Source: Holophagales bacterium
GTDB lineage: Bacteria; Acidobacteriota; Thermoanaerobaculia; UBA5066
Length of the DNA stretch: 64,000 nt
Direction: 5' to 3'
Assembly (NCBI GenBank): GCA_016714815.1
Contig: JADKBZ010000003.1
Span: 372,001 to 436,000, forward strand
Part shown: positions 54,060 through 63,328 of the stretch, piece by piece
How the letters are laid out: each line of letters starts with the position of its first letter
Numbering within the stretch: position 1 is the first letter of the stretch
The notes under the pieces: model-generated
What the model was told of the DNA's origin: nothing
What the model saw: only the letters and a program-made list of their open reading frames with translations
The model's database searches: none
Made by a program: the position numbers and the translations under genes

Positions 54060-54189
54060 GGGCTCCTCCCGGTCTGTCAGGGTACCTGATGCAGCGAAGG
54101 GGGGCGGCCGGCACGCCGTCCGTCGTCATCGGCTCGCACGGAAATCGCCCGTCGTCGGACAATCCCGCCGCACGTAGAAGGAGTCACCA

Positions 54190-55260
54190 ATGAACGAGCC
54201 CCGGCCCGACCTCACGCGCAACGTCCTGGCCGTCCTCTTCGTCTGCGGCCTGATCCTCGGCTCCTTCTGGATCCTCCTCCCGTTCCTCGGGGCGATCATC
54301 TGGGCGACGACGATCGTGGTGGCGACCTGGCCCGTCCTCGAGTCGCTCCAGAAGCGCCTCTGGGGGCGCCGGGAACTCGCGGTCGCCACGCTGACGCTCG
54401 TCCTCCTCGGCATCGTCTTCGTCCCGTTCCTCGCCGCGGTCGGCACGATCGTCGGTAGCACGGACGACGTCGTCGCGAAGGGGAAGGTCCTCCTGGCCAT
54501 GGAGGTCCCGCCCGTCGCGCCGGAGTGGCTCGGGAAGATCCCACTCGTCGGGGACCACGCCGCGAGCACCTGGACGCGGTACGCGGGTCAGGGCGTCAAG
54601 GAGCTCGCCGCGGTCGCCGCCCCGTTCGCGGGCAAGGCCGCGCAGTGGTTCGCCTCGCAGGTGGGAGGGATCGGCCTCTCGCTGATGCACTTCCTCCTGA
54701 CGGTCGTCGTCGCCGCGGTTCTCTGGTCGAACGGAGAAGAGGCGGCGTCGCGCGTCCGCCGGTTCGCCCGACGCCTCGGCGGCGAGAACGGGGAGGGGGC
54801 GGTCCGCCTCGCAGGCCAGGCGATCCGTGGCATTGCGCTCGGCGTGGTCGTCACCGCGCTCGCCCAGTCGCTCCTGGCCGGGCTCGGCCTGCTGATCGCC
54901 GGCATCCCCTTCGCGGCCGCCCTGACGGCCCTGGTGTTCATCCTCTGCATCGCGCAGGTCGGCCCGATCCTCGTCCTGGGCCCCGCGGTCGGCTACCTCT
55001 TCTGGAGCGGCCAGACGGGCTGGGGGGCCTTCCTCCTCGTCTGGACGATCGTCGTCGGGACGATGGACAACTTCCTCCGCCCCTACCTGATCCGGAAGGG
55101 GGCGGACCTTCCCCTGATCCTCGTCTTCGCCGGGGTCCTCGGCGGTCTGATGACCTTCGGCCTGATCGGGATCTTCGTCGGCCCGGTCGTCCTCGCCGTC
55201 GCGCACACGCTTCTGGAGGCGTGGACGGACCAGCCGGAGAAGGCCGGGACGCCGGCCTAG
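54190..55260 (+). CDS. AI-2E family transporter (PerM-like)
   Basis: 356 residues with about eight membrane helices. The family pattern is visible as PFLGAIIWATTIVVATWPVL near 32, a long periplasmic segment (about 80-150), FAAALTALVFILCIAQVGPI near 240, and the hallmark GTMDNFLRPYLIRKGADLPL near 290 followed by GLMTFGLIGIFVGPVVLAV. Proteins of this family export small molecules or Na+; AI-2 is just one case. The gene is alone on the plus strand and converges on the efflux operon, with a perfect 13-bp hairpin in between. Confidence 0.88.
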   Translation: MNEPRPDLTRNVLAVLFVCGLILGSFWILLPFLGAIIWATTIVVATWPVLESLQKRLWGRRELAVATLTLVLLGIVFVPFLAAVGTIVGSTDDVVAKGKVLLAMEVPPVAPEWLGKIPLVGDHAASTWTRYAGQGVKELAAVAAPFAGKAAQWFASQVGGIGLSLMHFLLTVVVAAVLWSNGEEAASRVRRFARRLGGENGEGAVRLAGQAIRGIALGVVVTALAQSLLAGLGLLIAGIPFAAALTALVFILCIAQVGPILVLGPAVGYLFWSGQTGWGAFLLVWTIVVGTMDNFLRPYLIRKGADLPLILVFAGVLGGLMTFGLIGIFVGPVVLAVAHTLLEAWTDQPEKAGTPA

Positions 55261-55290
55261 CTTCGCCGCCGCCGGTGGGCGGCGGCGAAG
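55261..55290. terminator. Perfect 13-bp bidirectional hairpin terminator
   Basis: CTTCGCCGCCGCC and GGCGGCGGCGAAG pair without mismatch around GGTG, starting at the base after the AI-2E stop and ending 13 bases before the stop of the opposite efflux gene. Confidence 0.72.
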
Positions 55291-55303
55291 CCGGACTGCT
55301 TGG

Positions 55304-56746
55304 TCAGCCGGGGCTCGAGGCGGCGGGAGAGGGTTCGGTGGCGGCCGGCTGCTGCGCCTGCTTCCACCCTCCGCCGAGGGCACGATAGAGCCGCACGATG
55401 GCGGCCCGCTGGTCGCGGAGCGTCTCCGCGTAGGAGAGCTCTCCCGAGAAGAGCTGCCGCTGGGAGTCGAGTACCTCGAGGTAGGGCGAGATCCCTCCGT
55501 CGTACCGGAGGAGCGCGAGACGCTCGGCTTCCTTCAGCGCCTCCACGTTCCTCCGCTGGGCCGCCACGATCTCCGCCGTCTTCCGCGAGGCGTTGAGAGC
55601 CGTCGAGACGTCGCCGAAGGCGGCGAGCACCGCCTTCTCGTACCCGAGGCGGGCCTGCTCCCAGCGGGCCTTCGACGCCTCGAGGTTCCGCCGGAGCCGT
55701 CCGGCCTGGAAGATCGGGGCGAGGAGGCCGGCGCCGGCGCTCCAGGCGAAGGATCCCGACTTCAGGAGGTCCGAAAGGTCCCCGCTCTGGAAGCCGAGGT
55801 CTCCCGTCAGCGAAAGTTGCGGGAAAAGGCTCGCCTCGGCGATCCCCACCTGGGCGTTCGCCGCGCGGAGCGCCTGCTCGGCCTGCCGCACGTCGGGACG
55901 CCTCTCGAGGAGCGCGGACGGCAGCCCCGCGGGGACCGCGTAGAGGCGGATCTCGCCGATCGGGGATCCCCGTTCGATCGGCCCCGGAGCCCGTCCGAGG
56001 AGGAGCGACAGGAGGTTCTCCTGGGCGAAGACGGCCTGCTCGAGCTGCGGGATTGCCGCCTCGGTCTGCGCCACGGCGGACGCGGCCTGGCTCGACTCGA
56101 GCTTGTTCCCGACCCCCCCGAGGAGCCTCTTCTCGATCAGGTCGAACGAGGTCTTCCGGCTCTCGAGCGTCCGCCGGGCGATCCCGAGCTGCTCGTCGAG
56201 CGAACGGAGCTGGAGGTAGGCGGTCGCCACGTCGGCGACGAGAGAGAGGTAAACGCCCTTGCGACCCTCTTCGGTCGCCAGGTACTGCGCGGCCGCCGCC
56301 TCGTTCGTCCTCCGGAGCCGGCCCCAGAGGTCGACCTCCCACGCCACCGAGGCGCTCAGGCCGAAGGCGCTCCTCGTCTGGCCGCCCGGGATCAGCTGGA
56401 CCGTCTCCGAGGTCCGGGCGCGCCCGGCGGAGGCCCCGGCGGCGACGGTCGGAAAGAGGTTGTTGATACCGGCGAGGGCGCGGTACTCCTCGACCCGCGC
56501 GGCTGCGATCCGGAGGTCCCTGTTCTTCTCCAGCGCCTCGCCGAGGAGGCCCCTGAGGACCGGGTCTTTCGCGGCGTCCCACCACGCGAGGTCCGCGAGC
56601 GACGCCTCCGTGGCGGGGCCCTCGAGGCCGCGGTGGTTCTCGGGAGTCGGAACGACCGGACGCTCGTACGCGGGGCCGAGGGTGCAGCCGGAGAGGAGGA
56701 CGGCGAGGAGGCCGGAGAGGAGGCCGGGAGCTGCGAGCTTCTTCAT
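55304..56746 (-). CDS. RND efflux outer-membrane lipoprotein, OprM/NodT type
   Basis: 480 residues. A lipoprotein signal has lipobox LLSGCTLGP with the modified cysteine at about 21. Two repeats of the outer-membrane-efflux-protein domain follow, each helix-strand-helix: LRGLLGEALEKNRDLRIAAA with RVEEYRALAG, then SALLERRPDVRQAEQALRAA and NAQVGIAEASLFPQLSLTGD. It forms the trimeric outer-membrane channel of the tripartite pump encoded by the two genes before it; its start follows the RND stop by one base. The usual substrate range is drugs, detergents and phenolics. Confidence 0.9.
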   Translation of the reverse strand: MKKLAAPGLLSGLLAVLLSGCTLGPAYERPVVPTPENHRGLEGPATEASLADLAWWDAAKDPVLRGLLGEALEKNRDLRIAAARVEEYRALAGINNLFPTVAAGASAGRARTSETVQLIPGGQTRSAFGLSASVAWEVDLWGRLRRTNEAAAAQYLATEEGRKGVYLSLVADVATAYLQLRSLDEQLGIARRTLESRKTSFDLIEKRLLGGVGNKLESSQAASAVAQTEAAIPQLEQAVFAQENLLSLLLGRAPGPIERGSPIGEIRLYAVPAGLPSALLERRPDVRQAEQALRAANAQVGIAEASLFPQLSLTGDLGFQSGDLSDLLKSGSFAWSAGAGLLAPIFQAGRLRRNLEASKARWEQARLGYEKAVLAAFGDVSTALNASRKTAEIVAAQRRNVEALKEAERLALLRYDGGISPYLEVLDSQRQLFSGELSYAETLRDQRAAIVRLYRALGGGWKQAQQPAATEPSPAASSPG

Positions 56747-56747
56747 C

Positions 56748-59700
56748 TCAGTGCCCTCCCCCGACCGTCGGGACCGGGGACGTCTTCAGCATCGCCGTCG
56801 GGTCGTCGGGCCCGCGCTTCTTCCCGGCGAACTTCTCGACGAGAACGAAGAGGACCGGGATCAGGCAGACGGCGAGGACGGTGGCGATGGCCATCCCCGC
56901 GAAGACCGAGATCCCCATCACCTTGCGGGCCTCCGCCCCCGCCCCGGACGCCCTCACGAGCGGGAGGACGCCGAGGATGAAGGCGAAGGCGGTCATGAGG
57001 ATCGGGCGGAAGCGGAGCCGGGCGGCGTCGAGCGCGGCCTCGACGGCTCCCATCCCCTTCTTCTCGACGTTCTCCTTGGCGAACTCGACGATCAGGATCG
57101 CGTTCTTGGCCGCGAGGCCGATGAGCATGATCAGGCCGATCTGGGCGAAGACGTTCACGACGTAGCTCTGGCCGAAGACGCTCGGCAGGAGGTTCCGCGC
57201 GAGCCAGAGCCCCGCGAAGGCGCCGAAGGCGGCGAACGGCGTCCCGAGGACGACGCTGAACGGGAGCGACCAGCTCTCGTACTGCGCGGCCAGGATCAGG
57301 AAGACGAAGAGCATGGCGAAGGCGAAGACGGGGCCCGCCGATCCCGCGGCCTTCTTCTCCTGGTACGACATGTTCGACCAGTCGTAGCCCCAGCCCGAGG
57401 GAAGGACCTCCTTCGCAACATCCTCGAGGGCGGTCAGCGCCTGGTCGGAGCTGAAGCCCGCGGCCGGGACGCCGGAGATCTCCGCGGCCCGGGAGAGGTT
57501 GAAGCGGGTCGTGAAGTCGGGGCCCGACGTCTCTTCCGTCTTCACGAGCGTGTCGAGCGGCACCATCGACCCGTCCGACGCCCTCACGAAGAAGAGCCCG
57601 AGCGACTTCGTCGAAGCGCGGAACTCGGGCTCGGCCTGCATGAAGACCTTGTAGACGCGGCCGAAGCGGTTGAAGTCGTTGACGTAGGAGCTGCCGAGGA
57701 GCGAGCCGAGCGTCGCGTTCACGTCGCCGACCGGCACGCCGAGCTTGAGCGCCTTGTCGCGGTCGATGTCGGCGAAGACCTGAGGGACCGAGGCGCGGTA
57801 GACCGCCGAGATCCGCCCGATCTCGGGCCGCTTCTGGGCCGCGGCCAGGAACTTCTGCGTCGTCTCGGCGAGCGCGGCGGGCGACTGCCCGGAGCGGTCC
57901 TGGAGCATGAAGGTGAAGCCCGAGCCGCTCCCGAGCCCCGGGATCGGCGGCGGCGCGAAGGCGAAGACCTGCGCCTCGGCGACCTGCTTGTAGAAATCGA
58001 GGTTCAGGAGCTGCATCGCGATGTCGGCCCGCTGCCTCACGTCGCCCCGCTCTCCCCACGGCTTGAGCTTCACGAAGAGGAAGCCCGTGTTCGGCCCGAG
58101 CGCGCCCGTCAGGAGGCTGAAGCCGCTGACCGTCGTGACGCTCTCCACGGCCGGGCTCGCCTGGACGATCCGCTCGACTTTCTTCAGGACCGTGTCGGTC
58201 CGCTCGAGCGAGGAGGCGTCGGGGAGCGCGCAGTTGACCATGAAGTAGCCGTTGTCCTCGTCGGGGAGGAACCCCGTCGGAAGGCTCTTGACGAGCCCCC
58301 CCGTCAGCGCCACGACGATCCCGATGAAGACGACGCTCCGGAAGGACTTCCTCACGAGGATCGCCGTGAACGAGGTGTACTTGTCCGTGAAGCGCCCGAA
58401 GAGCCGGTTGAACCAGCCGTAGAACGGGTCGAGGAACGACTTCGACTCGCCCTTCGGCTTGAGGAGCATCGCCGCGAGGGCGGGGCTGAGAGTGAGGGCG
58501 TTGAAGGCCGAGAAGCAGACCGAGATCGCGATCGTCACGGCGAACTGCTGGTAGAGCTTGCCGGTGATGCCGCCCATGAAGGCGACCGGGACGAAGACGG
58601 CGGAGAGGACGAGGGCGATCGCGACGACCGGACCCGAGACCTCCTCCATCGCCTTGAGGGTCGCTTCCTTCGGGGCCATCCCGTGCTCGATGTGGTGCAT
58701 GACCGCCTCGACCACCACGATCGCGTTGTCGACGACGATCCCGATCGCCAGGACGAGGCCGAGGAGCGAGAGGGTGTTCACCGAGAAGCCGAGGAGCGGG
58801 AAGACGGCGAACGTCGCGATGAGCGAGACCGGGACGGTGAGGAGCGGGATGAGCGTCGCCCGCCAGTTCTGCAGGAAGACGAAAACGACGAGGATGACGA
58901 GGACGACCGCCTCGAAGAGGGTGTGGATGATCTCGCTGATCCCCTCCGAGATCGACTCCGTCGTGTCGAGGGGGACCGAGTACGTGAGGTCCTTCGGGAA
59001 CGTGGCGGCGATCTCCTCCATCGCCTTTTCCACGCCCTCCTTCACGGCGAGAGCGTTCGACCCGGGGGCCTGGTAGACGCCGATGACGGCGGAGGGCTTG
59101 CCGTTGAGTCGCCCCGTCGAGCCGTAGTTGAGCGACCCGAGCTCGATCCGGGCGACGTCCTTCAGCCGCACCTGGGAGCCGTTCGGGTTCGAGCGGACGA
59201 TCACCTCGCCGAACTCCTCGGCGTTCAGGAGGCGGCCCTTCGTCCGGACGGTGTAGGTGAACTGCGTCCCCGCCGGCGCCGGGGCGCCCCCGATCTGCCC
59301 CGCGGGGCTGAGGGTGTTCTGCGCCGCGATGGCGCTCTTCAGGTCGGCCACCGTCAGGCCGAGCGCCGCGAGGCGGTCGGGCCGCACCCAGATCCGCATG
59401 GCGTAGTCCGACCCGCCGAAGAGGCTGATGTCGCCGACCCCGCGGATCCGCTTCAGCTTGTCGTTGACGTTGATCGCGGCGAAGTTCGACATGAAGACGC
59501 TGTCCCACGTTCCCTCGGGCGACGTGAGCGCGACGAGCATGATCGGCATCGACAGCGACTTCTTGACGGTGACGCCGTACTCCTTGACCGACTGCGGCAT
59601 CATCGCCGTCGCCTGCGAGACCCGGTTCTGGACGAGGACGTTCGACATGTCGAGGTTCGACCCGACGTCGAAGGAGACCTCGAGCTTCAGCGTCCCGTCG

Positions 59701-59951
59701 TTGGCGTTCGTCGACTTCAGGTAGAGCATGTTGTCGACGCCGTTGACCTGCTGCTCGAGGGGAGTCGCGACGGCCTGCTCCACGTCGACGGCGCTCGCGC
59801 CGGTGAAGGTGGTCGAGACCTGGATGACGGGGGGCGTGATGTCGGGGTACTGGGCGATCGGCAGCCCCTGCAGGGCCACGGCGCCGACGATGACCATGAC
59901 GATCGAGATGACGATCGCCACGATCGGCCGGTTGACGAAGAACTTCGCCAT
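56748..59951 (-). CDS. RND efflux permease, HAE1/AcrB type
   Basis: 1067 residues, full length for AcrB-type pumps. It starts MAKFFVNRPIVAIVISIVMV, has a large periplasmic porter domain after helix 1, GIVVDNAIVVVEAVMHHIEH in helix 4 with the proton-relay Asp pair, FMGGITGKLYQQFAVTIAIS, and the second half with FVFLILAAQYESWSLPFSVV. It is a proton-driven inner-membrane exporter of hydrophobic or amphiphilic compounds. It lies between the adaptor (3 bases) and the OprM-like gene (1 base). No island operator is seen, so it is probably controlled separately. Confidence 0.93.
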   Translation of the reverse strand: MAKFFVNRPIVAIVISIVMVIVGAVALQGLPIAQYPDITPPVIQVSTTFTGASAVDVEQAVATPLEQQVNGVDNMLYLKSTNANDGTLKLEVSFDVGSNLDMSNVLVQNRVSQATAMMPQSVKEYGVTVKKSLSMPIMLVALTSPEGTWDSVFMSNFAAINVNDKLKRIRGVGDISLFGGSDYAMRIWVRPDRLAALGLTVADLKSAIAAQNTLSPAGQIGGAPAPAGTQFTYTVRTKGRLLNAEEFGEVIVRSNPNGSQVRLKDVARIELGSLNYGSTGRLNGKPSAVIGVYQAPGSNALAVKEGVEKAMEEIAATFPKDLTYSVPLDTTESISEGISEIIHTLFEAVVLVILVVFVFLQNWRATLIPLLTVPVSLIATFAVFPLLGFSVNTLSLLGLVLAIGIVVDNAIVVVEAVMHHIEHGMAPKEATLKAMEEVSGPVVAIALVLSAVFVPVAFMGGITGKLYQQFAVTIAISVCFSAFNALTLSPALAAMLLKPKGESKSFLDPFYGWFNRLFGRFTDKYTSFTAILVRKSFRSVVFIGIVVALTGGLVKSLPTGFLPDEDNGYFMVNCALPDASSLERTDTVLKKVERIVQASPAVESVTTVSGFSLLTGALGPNTGFLFVKLKPWGERGDVRQRADIAMQLLNLDFYKQVAEAQVFAFAPPPIPGLGSGSGFTFMLQDRSGQSPAALAETTQKFLAAAQKRPEIGRISAVYRASVPQVFADIDRDKALKLGVPVGDVNATLGSLLGSSYVNDFNRFGRVYKVFMQAEPEFRASTKSLGLFFVRASDGSMVPLDTLVKTEETSGPDFTTRFNLSRAAEISGVPAAGFSSDQALTALEDVAKEVLPSGWGYDWSNMSYQEKKAAGSAGPVFAFAMLFVFLILAAQYESWSLPFSVVLGTPFAAFGAFAGLWLARNLLPSVFGQSYVVNVFAQIGLIMLIGLAAKNAILIVEFAKENVEKKGMGAVEAALDAARLRFRPILMTAFAFILGVLPLVRASGAGAEARKVMGISVFAGMAIATVLAVCLIPVLFVLVEKFAGKKRGPDDPTAMLKTSPVPTVGGGH

Positions 59952-59954
59952 GGC

Positions 59955-61179
59955 CTACTTCCCTGCGGGCTCGACGGCCTTGGTCTCCGCTCCGGCCGGC
60001 GCCGGTGCGCCCCCCGCCGCCTCGACCGGCTTCGGGGCGACCTCGCCGCCGGGCTTCACCTTCTGGAGCCCCTCCACGACGACCGTCTCTCCCGCCTTCA
60101 GCCCCTCGGTCACGGCCCAGAGCTCCCCGAGTCGCGGCCCCATCTTCACGGTCCGGATCTCGGCCTTGTTCCCCGCGGCGACGACGACGACCTGCTGGAC
60201 CCCCTGGAGCTCCTGCACGGCCTTCTGCGGGATGCAGACGGCGCCGTTCAGCGTCTCGACGACGAAGCGGATCCTCCCGTACTGGCCGGGCCGGATGATC
60301 CGGTTGGGGTTCGGGAAGGTGAGCCGGGCGGCGAGAGTGCCGGTCTTCGGGTCGACGGCCCGCTGGAGGGCGTCGAGCTTGCCCTTGTACGGGTAGACCT
60401 CGCCGCTCGCCAGGACGAGCTCGACGTCGGCCTTCGGCGCCGCGGACTTCTCGCCGGCCGCGATCGCCGCGACGCGCTTTTCGGCGAGGCGGAGGTAGTC
60501 GGCCTCCGAGATGTTCGCCGTGAAGTAGATCGGGTCGACGACGGATATCGTCGTCAGGAGCGTCGATTCGCCCCGCCCGACGAGGTTGCCCGGCTTCACC
60601 CGGCTCAGGTCGGCCAGGCCCGAGATCGGCGCTGCGATCTTCGTGTAGCCGAGGCTGAGCTGGGCCCCCTCGAGGCCCGATTTCGCCGCGTCGAGCTGCG
60701 CCTTCGCCGCGTCGCGGGCCGAGACGGAGTTCTCGAAGTCGCGCCGGCTCACAGCCTGCTGCTCGGCCAGGGGCTTGAGGCGCGCGACCTCCTGCTCGGC
60801 CTGGCCGAGCTTGGCCTGCATCGTGGCGACGTTCGCCCTCTGCTGCGAGGCGGCCGCCTCGAACGGCTTCGGGTCGATCGTGTAGAGGAGGTCTCCCGCC
60901 TTGACGAAGTCGCCTTCGCGGAAGTTGACGCTCTCGAGGTACCCCTCGACCCGGGCCCGGATCTCGACGTCCTTCGAGCCCGCCGTCTGGCCAACGAGCT
61001 CCATCGTCACGGGCACGTCCTTCCTGGACTGCCGTCGTGACGTAGACCTCGGGAGTCGGCAGGACCATCGCCGCCTTCTTGCCGCAACCGGCGGCGGCGG
61101 AGAGGGAGAATGCGGCGACGAGCGCCGCGACCTGGCGGCTCCTCGTTCCGTGGGCGTGTCGGGGCTCGGCGGTGCTCAT
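59955..61179 (-). CDS. RND periplasmic adaptor lipoprotein, AcrA type, frameshifted near N-terminus
   Basis: A lipoprotein signal (MSTAEPRHAHGTRSRQVAAL, lipobox SAAAGCGKK) leads to LPTPEVYVTTAVQ. The frame then slips by one base near 61018-61027, and the adaptor continues in the other frame with KDVPVTMELVGQTAGSKDVE and EIRARVEGYLESVNFREGD. The hairpin domain (about 100-170), lipoyl, barrel and membrane-proximal domains are all present, up to an Ala/Pro-rich tail. The restored length of about 408 residues is normal. It links the RND permease to the OprM-like channel. The slip is probably an assembly error, as the remainder is well conserved. Confidence 0.88.
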
Positions 61180-61616
61180 CGAACGTCATCCTCCAGGGGC
61201 GCGAGGCCCCCGAAATCGTCTCTCGTCTCGGTCGGCGCAAGGAGCGGGAACAGGCAGATCCCGCTTCGGATTATGAGCCCGGGCAGACGCTCCCGTTCCG
61301 ATCGCCGGAGGCCGGCCGCGCCCGGCCTGGCCCGAAGTCGGACCCGTTTGCGGGGCGCTGGCGGCCCACCTATTCTCGACGCTCGAGCCCGGCTATCGAG
61401 GAGTCCATCGGGACTCGTACGGGAAAAGGACCTCGGGCCGGGGTCGCTCGACGCGTTCCGGGCGATGGAGCGCTTCGACCCGGACGAGAGCTGGCACCCG
61501 GTCGAGAACTGAGCGGAAAGGCGGCCGGGCGCTCCGCGGACCGGCGCGATCGAAGCGCCCCTGCCGCATACTTCGGCTCCGGACCAGCCCCGACTTCGTT
61601 CCAGCGAGGCACGACC
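61180..61616. other. Intergenic region without recognised gene
   Basis: 437 bases between the divergent efflux and MscS genes; both promoters should be here. A 79-codon plus-strand frame (61274-61512) ends in a plausible protein-like stretch (FRAMERFDPDESWHPVEN), but its first half is arginine-rich and looks like noise. No hairpin, palindrome or island operator was noticed. Confidence 0.45.
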
Positions 61617-63319
61617 ATGCGCCCCCTTCTCCCCCGCTCGACCCGCGCCCCCGGCCTGCTCCTGGCCGGCCTCTTCGCGTTCTGCGCCTTCCTGCCCGCG
61701 GCCCCTTCCCGCGCCCAGGACGTCCTGGCACCGCCGCACGGTCCCGCCGGGACCGTTGAGCATCCCGTCACCCTCCCGCCGGCCGACGTCATGGTCGGGA
61801 ACAGGAGGATCGCGACCCTTCGGGGAATCCTCTTCCAGAACCCGCCCCAGGAGAGGGCGCGCGTCGCCAACGAACGGATCGAGACGGCGGTGGCCGCCGG
61901 CCGCGATCTGGCGGTCACCGTCCGGAGCGAGGGGAACGTCCGGCTCTTCCTGATCGGCGGGCGGGGGGTGTTCGGGCTGACGGTCGCCGACCTCGACCAG
62001 GGATCGCCAGCAACACTCGAGCAGGTCGTCACCGAAACGGTGGCGCTCCTGGAGCAGGCGATTCGGGAGACGCGGGAGCAGCGAAGCCTCCCCGACCTCC
62101 TGAAGGCGCTGGCGACGAGCGCCGTCGCCACGCTGCTCCTCGTGCTCTTGCTCGTCGTACTGGAGCGGCTCCGGCGCTGGGGCTCGCGCAAGGCGACGGA
62201 GAAGGCCCACGAACGTCTCGGCGCGATGCGGATCCCTGGGAAGGGGCTCCTCGAGAAGGACCGCCTCTATTTCGTGACGACCCGCGTCCTTCTCCTCCTG
62301 ACGCGGGCCGTCGACCTGCTCGCGATCTACGTCTGGTTCACCTTCGTCCTCGAGCGTTTCGCCTGGTCGCGGCCCTGGGGAGAGCAGCTCGGGAGCTGGC
62401 TCCTCGGCACCACCGGAAGGCTCGGGATGTCGGCGCTCGGGGCGATTCCCGACCTCGTCGTCGTCGGACTGATCTACCTGGCCACCCGGTGGCTCCTGAG
62501 GTTCATCGGCTACGTCTTCACGGCGATCGAGGAGGCCGGATCGAGGTCTCCGAGACTCTCCGGGAGACGACCCAGCCGACGCGCCGGATCATCACGGTCG
62601 TCTTCTGGATCTTCGCGCTCATCATGGCCTACCCCTACCTCCCCGGGAGCGGGAGCGAGGCGTTCAAGGGGATCGGCGTCATGGTCGGCCTGATGGTCTC
62701 CATCGGCTCGAGCGCCCTCATCGGCCAGCTCGCGAGCGGGTTCATGCTCATGTACTCGCGGACGCTGAAGGTCGGCGACTTCGTGAAGGCGGGCGACGTG
62801 GAGGGGACGGTCTCGCAGCTCGGGCTCTTCGCGACGAGGATCCGGACGCTGAAGAAGGAGACCGTCACGATCCCGAACGCCGTCCTCGCGGGCCAGATCA
62901 CGAAGAACTACTCCCAGGCGACGGACCCGAACGGCATCGTTCTCGGGACGAGCATCACGATCGGGTACGACACGCCGTGGCGACAGGTGGAGGGGCTCCT
63001 CCTCCTGGCGGCCGAGAGGACGGCGGGGCTGAAGAGGGAGCCCGCTCCCTGGGTCCACCAGAGGTCCCTCACCGACTTCTACGTCGAATACGAGGTCTGC
63101 GCGTACCTCGAGGACGCTCTGACCCGCGCAACGACGCTCACGGGCCTCCACGCGAACATCCTCGACGCCTTCAACGAGTACGGCGTCCAGATCACCTCGC
63201 CGAACTACGAGGCGGACCCGGAGGTCGCCAAGGTCGTTCCCCGCGAGCAGTGGTTCGCCGCACCGGCGCGGCGGGGCCCCGGCGCCGAGGCCGCCGCGCG
63301 GAGCGGCCGGAGCGAGTAG
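61617..63319 (+). CDS. MscS-family mechanosensitive channel, frameshifted
   Basis: About 567 residues if one base is restored near 62529-62540. The first part has a signal peptide (ending APSRA), a periplasmic domain (about 30-150) and three helices up to GYVFTAIEEAG. The other frame continues RIEVSETLRETTQPTRR and the MscS core: IGVMVGLMVSIGSSALIGQL, pore helix followed by FMLMYSRTLKVGDFVKAGDV, LFATRIRTLKKETVTIPNAV, and the C-terminal alpha-beta domain. It is an inner-membrane channel with an added periplasmic region, of the large MscS type. The first-frame stop and the second-frame start in the assembly are artefacts of the slip. Confidence 0.85.
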
Positions 63320-63328
63320 CCGGTCCCT

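Noticed and set aside
56259..61040. Plus-strand open frame of 1593 codons
   Set aside because: It is antisense to the complete RND pump genes; it is Asp/Arg/Glu-rich repetitive noise produced by GC-biased third positions.
61274..61512. Small plus-strand gene of 79 codons
   Set aside because: Only its last third looks protein-like, there is no ribosome site or family match, and the first part is arginine-rich. Not enough support.
62489..63319. A second, separate MscS gene starting at 62489
   Set aside because: The first 15 or so residues are out-of-frame sequence of the upstream helix. The two frames form one MscS gene broken by a single base.
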